DNA from: Fretibacterium sp. OH1220_COT-178
Lineage (GTDB): Bacteria > Synergistota > Synergistia > Synergistales > Aminobacteriaceae
Length of the DNA stretch: 40,521 nt
Direction of reading: 5' to 3'
Assembly: GCF_003860125.1 (NCBI RefSeq)
Contig: NZ_RQYL01000035.1
Span: 1 to 40,521 of the forward strand
Part shown: in pieces, positions 35,311 to 40,521 of the stretch
Numbering within the stretch: position 1 is the stretch's first letter
Layout of the letters: each line of letters opens with the position of its first letter
Notes under the pieces: model-generated
Databases searched by the model: none
Seen by the model: only the letters and a program-made list of their open reading frames with translations
What the model was told of the DNA's origin: nothing
Program-made: the position numbers and the translations under genes

Positions 35311-35435
35311 GAAAAAACCCCCTCCTCAAATTGGTGCCGCAGCCCCCCGGAACGAGACAAACGAGCCTCGCAGGGACACCCCCAAAAAGGAGGCCCCGGC
35401 ACGAACAAACCATTCCCCTATATGCAGGCAAGCAC

Positions 35436-35467
35436 AAAAAATCTTTCGCAGAATGATTTCTGCGAAA
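35436..35467 (-). terminator. Hairpin with T-run between the metallophosphoesterase gene and nifJ
   Basis: TTTCGCAGAA and TTCTGCGAAA form a perfect 10-bp stem with a 4-base loop, followed on the minus strand by GATTTTTT. It lies about 60 bases after the metallophosphoesterase stop and about 125 bases before the nifJ start. It is most likely the terminator of the upstream gene; it could be a nifJ leader attenuator if the nifJ promoter lies ahead of it. Confidence 0.7.
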
Positions 35468-35527
35468 AATTTCGAGTACAATCCAGCTTGGGAAGCCGCC
35501 TCCAATTTTACTACAATCCCGTAAATT

Positions 35528-36712
35528 TTAGGCCCCCTCCAACGGAAAAGTCCGTGGGGCCGTTCGCACGTCATCGCGTCGATTTTCATGACGGGAGACG
35601 AAGCGCAGCGTGAACCGGACGATCTCGCTGGAGGAGACGGTTCTCAGGGGCATGTGCCAGAACCCCGCCCCCGAGGAGACGTAGAAGCCCATCCCCCCTC
35701 GCTCTCCCCATCCCGAGGAAACGCCGTAGCGGCGCCGCACCAGGAGGTTGAAGGGGAACACCTGCCCGCCGTGCGTGTGTCCCGAGACCTGCAGGACCGT
35801 TCCGGCGGCCGAGGGCTCCTCCAGATCCTCCGGCGTGTGGTCCGCAACCACCAGGGGCAGCGCGGCGGCCGAGGGCAGTTCACGCCTCAGCCGCGCCAGG
35901 ACGTTCTCGAGAGGAGCGCGAGGACTGCCCAGGCGATCGCCCCGGGGATCGTTACGTCCGACGAGAAGCAGGGTCCCGTCCACGACGCGGCCATCGTCCT
36001 GCAGGACGGTGAAGCCCGCCCGTTCCAGCAGCTCCCGTGAAAAATCCTCCCCGGCATAGAGTTCATGATTGCCGAGCACGGCAAACTTGCCCAGCGGAGC
36101 GCTCAGGTCCGAGAGCAGCGTCTCGATCCCGGACTCCAGCGCCCCGCCGCGGTGGCCGTCGAGGGTATCCCCCACCAGCAGAATAACGTCCGGACCGCAC
36201 TCCGCGACTCGCCTCACGATCCGGTCCAGGAGTCCGGGATTCACGCTGCCGCCGGCATGGATGTCGGAGACGGCGACAAGGGTCATGGGAGACCGCGGCG
36301 GCATGCCGGGCGGAAGGGGCAGAACGATGTCCAAATCCCGGACGATGGTGTACTGGGCGCGGGCCACGCCGTAGGCCATCCAGAGAAGCATCAGGTTCAG
36401 AAGCAGAAAGGGACGCGGTGCGCCTATGACGGACGGGAACAGACGAAAGAGCAGCCTCCAGACGTCCAGGAGGAGAAAGGCAAGGGTGAAATGGGCGACG
36501 AAGCCGAGTGCCGTGCCACCGAGCCTCTGGAGCTGAAGGCCGCCCAGCCAGCGCCCCAGCGGCATGGCCAGGCCGAAGAGCCCCCAAAGGAGGGCGACGA
36601 CGAGGCGCATCAGCCCTCCCGGGACGAGGAGAACAAGATGAAGTCCCGTATAGAGCAGGGCCAGGAGGTAGAACGAAAAAAAGGCGAACAGGATCGAGTT
36701 GTGGTAGAACAA
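35528..36712 (-). CDS. Membrane-anchored metallophosphoesterase (YkuE-like)
   Basis: The product is about 394 residues. Four to five hydrophobic segments fill the first ~130 residues (for example FYHNSILFAFFSFYLLALLY and PFLLLNLMLLWMAYGVA). A calcineurin-like phosphoesterase domain follows: VAVSDIHAGG near 148, LLVGDTLDGHRGG, AVLGNHELYAG and VSGHTHGGQ, the metal-ligand motifs in order. Relatives include enzymes acting on membrane or lipid-linked phosphoesters such as UDP-diacylglucosamine or glycerophospholipids; the substrate is not evident. I chose the TTG at 36712 because GGAGG lies 7 bases before it and a good promoter sits just upstream. An ATG at 36784 would lie within that promoter. 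Confidence 0.85.
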   Translation of the reverse strand: MFYHNSILFAFFSFYLLALLYTGLHLVLLVPGGLMRLVVALLWGLFGLAMPLGRWLGGLQLQRLGGTALGFVAHFTLAFLLLDVWRLLFRLFPSVIGAPRPFLLLNLMLLWMAYGVARAQYTIVRDLDIVLPLPPGMPPRSPMTLVAVSDIHAGGSVNPGLLDRIVRRVAECGPDVILLVGDTLDGHRGGALESGIETLLSDLSAPLGKFAVLGNHELYAGEDFSRELLERAGFTVLQDDGRVVDGTLLLVGRNDPRGDRLGSPRAPLENVLARLRRELPSAAALPLVVADHTPEDLEEPSAAGTVLQVSGHTHGGQVFPFNLLVRRRYGVSSGWGERGGMGFYVSSGAGFWHMPLRTVSSSEIVRFTLRFVSRHENRRDDVRTAPRTFPLEGA

Positions 36713-36760
36713 TTCAAATCCTCCATAAAATGGCGTAAGGTGGACGGCGCGAATGAGGAT

Positions 36761-36789
36761 ATAATACCTCCATCCTCCCGCCATTCCAA
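36761..36789 (-). promoter_or_regulatory. Promoter of the metallophosphoesterase gene
   Basis: On the minus strand TTGGAA (36784-36789) and TATTAT (36761-36766) are separated by exactly 17 bases. The predicted start would leave about 40 bases before the TTG at 36712. The -10 matches the consensus at five positions. This placement decides against the longer reading with ATG at 36784. Confidence 0.6.
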
Positions 36790-36961
36790 CCCGCGGAGAA
36801 AGGGGGGCTCCGGGAGGTCCTGCGGGGGAACGGAAGGAGGGGCCGTGTCCCCGGAATGGCTGGCGCGTCGAGCCACCGCAACGTTCGATTCTTGCCCTAC
36901 AGATCCTAGATCGACTGCAATTGCTTGGTTTCGACCAGAGATAAAAGATAAGGAGCGTTGA

Positions 36962-38590
36962 ATGATGAAGAAAAAAATTTCAGCATGCGCCCTGTTGTTC
37001 GCGGTCTTCCTTCTCGCGGTGCCCGCGGGGGCGGCGACGTTCACGGTCAGCAACGACGCCGACAAGGGCCCCGGTTCCCTGCGACAGGCCATCCTCGACG
37101 CCAACTCGACCCCGGAAGCGGACGAAATCCATATCGATGCCGCGGTCAAGGTCATCACGTTCGCCTCGGAGGTGAACATCTCCGATTCGCTGACCCTGAA
37201 CGGCGGCGGCGCGACACTGAAGGGGAACACGACGCGTCTTTTCAGCATTACCGGTGGAACGGTAAAGTTCGACCGGCTCTCCTTCACCAAGGGCAAGGCC
37301 TTCTCGGGCAACGGCGGAGCGGTCAACATCGAGGGAGCCGCCAAGGCGGATTTCGTTAACTGCACGTTCTTCGACAATGACGCGGGAGCCAGTGGCGGCG
37401 CGGTCTGTGTATCCAGCAGCGGCTTCGACGCAACCACGTTCCTGAACTGCACCATCGCGGACAACAGCGCCACGAACGGCGGCGGAGTCGCAGTCGTCAG
37501 GGGCGGCGTCAGCTTCGCGGGGTCCATCGTCACCGGCAACACCCAGCGGGGCGGAATGCCTCAGGGCACCGACGTCTACGCGGAAACGGGGGGAAGCATC
37601 TTCAACAACGGACGCTACAACGTGATCGGCCAAACGAACGCCCCCGGTTCCTTTTCCTCGGCGTGGGGCAATCACATCTCCGTCAGCTCGCAGGATGTTT
37701 TTCACACCCAGCCGCTGGCCTTGACGGCGATCAACGGCGTTCAGGTGCTGAAGCTCTCCAGCCTGTCCGGAAACGTCGCACGCGACCTCATTCCCACATC
37801 CACGCCGGGTTTTCCCGAGATCGATGAGCGCGGGGAGCGCCGCCCTCAACTGCTCGGACTCGACTCGGGCGCATTCGAGCTGAGCCCCGTCCCACTGGCA
37901 AGCATCGACCTCAAAGGAAGCCCCTACATCCAGCTGGGCAAGAGCGAACAGTACGTCGCCGGGGTACACCCGTCCGACGCTACGCGAGATGTCCGTACCC
38001 ATAAGGACGGCATAGAATGGAGCGTCAGCGACACTTCAATCCTCAGCGTGGATGCCGCAGGCATCGTCACGGCATTGAAGTCGGGCGATGCCGTCCTCTA
38101 CGCCCGGGGACACGGCTGGGATGCCTCGGGCAATCCAGTCGTATCCTCCCCCGCATCGATCAAGATCCGGGTGGGCTCTTCGCCGCTTCCAGTCCCGGAA
38201 GTCATCCTCAAGCCCCTGGGGGATGTAGCTCTCAGGCAGGGCACCACCAGGACGCTCACGCCCGCGGTCACGATCAGCCTGGCAGGGGCTCCTGCGGACC
38301 TGGCCTACAAACTTTCCGTTTCCTCTCTGAACACGGCCGTGGCCTCCGTGGATGTCTCGCCCGACGGCAAACAGATTGTGCTGGCGGGTAAAACCATCGG
38401 CACGAGCCAGATCTCGGTCATCGCTACGGCATCGAACAGCGCGGGCAGCAGCAGCGATACGAAGACCTTCACCTTGACCGTCTCTCAACAGGGTTCGGGC
38501 AAGAGCGGCGGCGGCGGTTGCAACGCTGGCTTCGCGGGGTTGGGCCTGCTGGCCGCAGCCTTCTGGGCGCTGCGCCGCAAGGTGCGGTGA
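36962..38590 (+). CDS. Secreted Synergist-CTERM protein with parallel beta-helix and Ig-like region
   Basis: The product has 542 residues. A signal peptide (KKKISACALLFAVFLLAVPA, then GAA) is followed by DADKGPGSLRQAILDAN, a CSLREA-like motif typical of autotransporter-like and polymorphic outer-membrane beta-helix proteins. Repeated short strands (VNCTFFDNDAGASGGAV, LNCTIADNSATNGGGV) build the helix to about residue 310. A BIG2-type Ig-like domain (about 320-400: YVAGVHPSD onward, with SVDAAGIVTALKSGDAVLY) and a further beta domain follow. The C-terminus is SGGGGCNAGFAGLGLL, a hydrophobic stretch and RRKVR, the Synergist-CTERM pattern. AAGGAG lies before the ATG at 36962 (a second ATG is at 36965). 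It is a likely adhesin or surface protein. A perfect hairpin and a terminator follow. Confidence 0.87.
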   Translation: MMKKKISACALLFAVFLLAVPAGAATFTVSNDADKGPGSLRQAILDANSTPEADEIHIDAAVKVITFASEVNISDSLTLNGGGATLKGNTTRLFSITGGTVKFDRLSFTKGKAFSGNGGAVNIEGAAKADFVNCTFFDNDAGASGGAVCVSSSGFDATTFLNCTIADNSATNGGGVAVVRGGVSFAGSIVTGNTQRGGMPQGTDVYAETGGSIFNNGRYNVIGQTNAPGSFSSAWGNHISVSSQDVFHTQPLALTAINGVQVLKLSSLSGNVARDLIPTSTPGFPEIDERGERRPQLLGLDSGAFELSPVPLASIDLKGSPYIQLGKSEQYVAGVHPSDATRDVRTHKDGIEWSVSDTSILSVDAAGIVTALKSGDAVLYARGHGWDASGNPVVSSPASIKIRVGSSPLPVPEVILKPLGDVALRQGTTRTLTPAVTISLAGAPADLAYKLSVSSLNTAVASVDVSPDGKQIVLAGKTIGTSQISVIATASNSAGSSSDTKTFTLTVSQQGSGKSGGGGCNAGFAGLGLLAAAFWALRRKVR

Positions 38591-38620
38591 AAAAGCGGGC
38601 GGGCTATTTGCAGCTCGTCC

Positions 38621-38657
38621 CATGCAGTGCCACCGGCGTAGCCGGTGGCACTGCATG
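38621..38657. repeat. Perfect 37-bp inverted repeat after the second Synergist-CTERM gene
   Basis: CATGCAGTGCCACCGGC, a 3-base loop GTA and the exact complement of the left arm form a 17-bp stem. It begins 31 bases after the gene stop. No T-run follows. A separate terminator lies further on at 38723-38764, so this hairpin is not needed for termination. Confidence 0.85.
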
Positions 38658-38722
38658 GCCAGACTCACAACCGTGAACCTTTCTCCTCTCCCTGCTCCTC
38701 CATGGGCTCCACTCACGAAACG

Positions 38723-38764
38723 AAAAGGGCGTTTTCCTCGCGACAAGGAAAAACGCCCTTTTCT
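38723..38764 (+). terminator. Terminator of the second Synergist-CTERM gene
   Basis: AAAAGGGCGTTTTCCT and AGGAAAAACGCCCTTTT pair along their whole length with one bulged A. TTTTCTCTAATC follows on the plus strand. The A-run at the left end suggests it can also work on the minus strand. Confidence 0.8.
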
Positions 38765-38957
38765 CTAATCTTTTCATCGACCGTTCACTGTTCGGTCGAG
38801 GGTATCCTTGGTGGAGCTAAAGCATCGGTCCTGAAACTCACGACTCAATAATTCAGAAATAGGGGCAACTTATGCCGCCATCCCTATTCTTTCAAGATCC
38901 CAAAAGGGATTGTGAGTGGAAACGCGAATACCCCAATTTAACCCCGCAAAACTCACC
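38765..38957. other. Intergenic gap without a gene
   Basis: The segment between the terminator and the end of the toxin-antitoxin pair is more AT-rich than the rest and has no supported gene. The open frame 38872-39063 on the plus strand overlaps the antitoxin gene on the other strand and has no ribosome site. Confidence 0.4.
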
Positions 38958-39164
38958 TTATCCAGATGCTACCTCAGCCCTCTTCCTAGGCTCCATCGGC
39001 TTAAGGGGGCTCATTTTCAGGTTGAACTGCCTGATTATCGGCTCATTCTGCGCACGAAAATAAGCAACTTCCTCCTCCGGGGTCATATCTTTGATTCTCT
39101 CATAGATTTTCAGACGTATTATATCCAGCTCATCCTCTATTGGGTTAGATGTCCGGTTGTTCAT
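38958..39164 (-). CDS. Antitoxin candidate of the PIN pair
   Basis: The product has 68 residues: MNNRTSNPIEDELDIIRLKI, then YERIKDMTPEEEVAYFRAQN and a basic tail. The ...KDMTPEEEVAYF pattern resembles the small antitoxins that follow PIN-type toxins. It has no visible DNA-binding fold at its N-terminus. AAGGAGG lies 9 bases before the ATG at 39164, which is strong support for a real gene. Its start lies inside the 3' end of the toxin gene (about 20 bases overlap), so the two are translated together. The toxin comes first, the reverse of the common vapBC order. Confidence 0.75.
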   Translation of the reverse strand: MNNRTSNPIEDELDIIRLKIYERIKDMTPEEEVAYFRAQNEPIIRQFNLKMSPLKPMEPRKRAEVASG

Positions 39165-39636
39165 GGCGCAAAACCTCCTTCGCAGTACAGATGACCACCC
39201 CTCCATACCCTTCGGTATTATTGACATTGGTTGTCAATATTCTGGTTTTATCTCGATTGATATGCTGGAAATTATAAGAGACCACGCAGTCCAATTTATA
39301 AACAGATGCAGCTGCAACATGCAAACTGTCAAGACGGTATGAACTCGGAATGATTTCGGTCTTCAAGTAAATCTCAGCCAACCGAGCCGCTTCGGACGTA
39401 GATTCCAAGACAGCTATTCCATATTGTTCTATAAGGGATAGCATGGCACTCCGTTTGGGTTCTGGTGCTTCCCTTAATTCATCCGTCACATACCATGAGG
39501 CATACCCCTCATACCGCCCAGCACCAATGGCCTCAAACAGCCTGACGACATCCTCATGCCCGTCTCTGTCCGTATCGAAGTAGTAGTTAAAAACTGTCGT
39601 CTCCAAGTACAAGCGTAATTTCCCGATTCTCATCAT
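39145..39636 (-). CDS. PIN-domain toxin (VapC-like)
   Basis: The product is about 163 residues. LRLYLETTVFNYYFDTDRDG is the start of a PIN domain with Glu at the place of the usual first Asp. The remaining acidic site residues are seen in YVTDELREAPEPKR and RLDSLHVAAASVY, and SYNFQHINRDKTR matches the (W)NFKHI-type motif of this subgroup. PIN toxins cleave RNA, often tRNA or rRNA. The start is uncertain: GTAGGAG runs directly into two ATG codons (39636 and 39633). A candidate promoter lies upstream (GTGCAA and TAAAAT, 17 bases apart, 39652-39680). The antitoxin candidate follows with an overlap. Confidence 0.82.
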   Translation of the reverse strand: MMRIGKLRLYLETTVFNYYFDTDRDGHEDVVRLFEAIGAGRYEGYASWYVTDELREAPEPKRSAMLSLIEQYGIAVLESTSEAARLAEIYLKTEIIPSSYRLDSLHVAAASVYKLDCVVSYNFQHINRDKTRILTTNVNNTEGYGGVVICTAKEVLRHEQPDI

Positions 39637-39651
39637 CTCCTACATACACAT

Positions 39652-39680
39652 ATTTTACCTCGTACAGTCCATCTTTGCAC
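39652..39680 (-). promoter_or_regulatory. Candidate promoter of the PIN toxin-antitoxin pair
   Basis: On the minus strand GTGCAA (39675-39680) and TAAAAT (39652-39657) are 17 bases apart. The -10 hexamer ends about 15 bases before the ATG, which would give a leader of roughly 10 bases. Confidence 0.4.
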
Positions 39681-39843
39681 CATAAGGGGGCTCTATTCGA
39701 ATCCTACCTCGTCCATCGAACCCATGACCCTATCCCCCTCCGAAGCGAATCACATCGGAAAAGAAAAATCCATTGAAAATCATGTATGGAAGCCCCTTCA
39801 GGCATTCATATTCAACTCAAAATCAGATTGGAGGATGACGACC

Positions 39844-40221
39844 TTGGAAACATCGGACAGAATCCGAAGCGCACTGGCCTGCCAGATCGGCACGGAGCAC
39901 TATTGGAAAGTATTTCCCGATGACGACGCCTTCAAAATTACCGATGGCGTCAAGATGATGGCGGAAATGTGCGAGGCGTTCTGGCTTGTTGCGGATATAC
40001 TCGCTTGTCAGCACACTCAAAAGGCAAAAAGAAAAGCCTTGCAGACCTGGACCCTGACATTGAATACCAAAGACAAGTCAGCGGATGCCTTACTCATCGG
40101 AGAGGACGGCAACGGAAGGATCTTAGCCAAATTGGAGATTCCCTATACGGATTTTCCTCTTCCGGAGGGCATTACGCTCTTCCTGGAGGATGGAGTCCTG
40201 CTGCTTCCCTCGGAGCATTAA
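39844..40221 (+). CDS. DUF6876-family protein
   Basis: The product is about 125 residues. It has a family-like plan: RIRSALACQIGTEHYWKVFP, TDGVKMMAEMCEAFWLVADI, TWTLTLNTKDKSADAL, EDGNGRILAKLEIPYTDFPL and the end LEDGVLLLPSE. My family call rests on the shared TDG...AFWL, EDGNG...YTDFPL and LLPSE elements. Such proteins are usually carried by plasmids, phages or integrative elements, and their function is unknown. GGAGG lies about 9 bases before the TTG at 39844. The ATG at 39835 directly abuts GGAGG, so I prefer TTG; a longer frame from 39724 lacks support. Confidence 0.7.
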   Translation: METSDRIRSALACQIGTEHYWKVFPDDDAFKITDGVKMMAEMCEAFWLVADILACQHTQKAKRKALQTWTLTLNTKDKSADALLIGEDGNGRILAKLEIPYTDFPLPEGITLFLEDGVLLLPSEH

Positions 40222-40257
40222 GAAATCCCCTTCCCTATTCTTTTCAGCTCACTTGCC

Positions 40258-40327
40258 ACGTATCGGTCGCCTCGCTGCGGCTTGACGCCTGCACTCGGCA
40301 GCTCGGCTCCCGCCGAGCTCCGATACG
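40258..40327. repeat. Nested inverted-repeat element
   Basis: The outer arms CGTATCGG (40258-40265) and CCGATACG (40320-40327) are perfect complements. Inside lies a hairpin AGCTCGGC/GCCGAGCT (40300-40307 and 40312-40319) with a 4-base loop. The GC-rich interior can form more pairs. It is too irregular to call a tRNA. The rest of 40222-40428 holds no gene. Confidence 0.5.
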
Positions 40328-40427
40328 CGTCGTTCGCTCCTTGATTCATCCCTCAAACGAGTTCTTTTCCCTATATCCCGTATTTCATAGGGGGCTTCTC
40401 CCCCATATTCAAAATGAGACCTGCTAG

Positions 40428-40521
40428 ATAGTGTCGTCACAAGATATTAGCCCAAAGAGCAATGCAGCGAATTTGCACCGCGGCAACAAAGGATGCGGCA
40501 TTTTTCGCATACCGTGTAGCA
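40428..40521 (-). mobile_element. Partial IS5-type insertion sequence running off the window
   Basis: The element boundary is placed near TAGTGTCGTCACAA, a probable terminal inverted repeat, since the transposase stop lies just inside it. Only one end is in the window, so direct repeats cannot be checked. Confidence 0.55.
40437..40521 (-). CDS. IS5-type transposase, C-terminal fragment (cut by the window edge)
   Basis: The last ~28 codons are visible on the minus strand and end at a TGA at 40437: ATRYAKNAASFVAAVQIRCI, then ALWANIL. The RYxKxxxSFVAAVxIxxI pattern is typical of the end of IS5-family DDE transposases (their RYDKLASSFLA-like tail). The body, including the catalytic residues, lies beyond the window. 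This is the only clear transposase sequence in the window. Confidence 0.7.
   Translation of the reverse strand, partial: ATRYAKNAASFVAAVQIRCIALWANIL

Noticed and set aside
31564-35613. A 1349-residue open frame on the plus strand, plus an even longer minus-strand frame, over nifJ
   Set aside because: Both are GC-driven shadows of the nifJ gene. Their composition is dominated by Leu/Val/Arg/His or Arg/Gly runs without motifs, and nifJ has all catalytic and cluster motifs in its own frame.
40258-40327. A tRNA gene in the nested inverted repeat
   Set aside because: The outer stem is 8 bases and the inner arms do not give a cloverleaf; no T-loop GTTCGAATC-like sequence is present.

Overview
The window is a GC-rich bacterial chromosome segment. 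It most likely comes from a member of the Synergistetes (Synergistota), possibly close to the oral or gut Fretibacterium-type lineages. The strongest evidence is two secreted proteins that end in a Gly-rich/Cys motif, a hydrophobic stretch and an Arg/Lys tail, the pattern of the Synergist-CTERM sorting signal. An anaerobic metabolism fits with this: pyruvate:ferredoxin oxidoreductase, a corrinoid protein and an M20 amidohydrolase with its own membrane proteins. Translation often starts at TTG (about seven genes), usually behind a strong GGAGG-type ribosome site. The species assignment is inference.

Layout. 0.1-3.6 kb (minus): a predicted membrane-anchored regulator-like protein behind a perfect 36-bp palindrome, and the first Synergist-CTERM protein. 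3.9-6.9 kb: a small ribbon-helix-helix protein, a DUF2958 protein and a CbxX/SpoVK-type AAA+ ATPase with an unassigned N-terminal half. 6.9-10.0 kb (minus): alaS-ruvX with a 4-bp overlap. 10.4-14.8 kb (plus): a DUF2339/DUF3999 pair of cell-envelope proteins. 15.5-18.1 kb (plus): a frameshifted DUF5058-like membrane protein, a second membrane protein and an M20 amidohydrolase, probably an uptake-and-hydrolysis unit. 18.2-20.4 kb (plus): yajC and a large Nudix protein whose Nudix box is split by an insertion. 20.6-21.0 kb: a small CRISPR array without cas genes, probably read on the minus strand.

21.2-25.7 kb (minus): an orphan RelB-like RHH protein with its own promoter, preceded by a likely operon of a giant SARP/BTAD-ATPase-TPR regulator, a corrinoid protein and Ogt. 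25.8-28.4 kb (minus): an exported protein with 18 ankyrin repeats and a nucleobase/nucleoside deaminase. 28.6 kb (plus): a PilZ protein. 29.0-31.5 kb (minus): an LmeA-like/DUF2993 lipoprotein-type export and a DUF4153 membrane protein. 31.7-35.3 kb (minus): nifJ. 35.5-36.7 kb (minus): a membrane-anchored metallophosphoesterase. 37.0-38.6 kb (plus): the second Synergist-CTERM protein, a beta-helix adhesin-like protein. 39.0-39.6 kb (minus): a toxin-first PIN toxin-antitoxin pair. 39.8 kb (plus): a DUF6876 protein. The right edge cuts into an IS5-type insertion sequence.

Housekeeping genes (alaS, ruvX, yajC, nifJ, ogt) alternate with accessory material (DUF2958, DUF6876, RHH, TA pair, CRISPR array, IS). 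The best candidates for undescribed biology are the split-box Nudix protein beside the cas-less array, the transmembrane regulator-like protein with its palindrome, the regulator-corrinoid-Ogt operon, and the perfect hairpins placed just downstream of both Synergist-CTERM genes.
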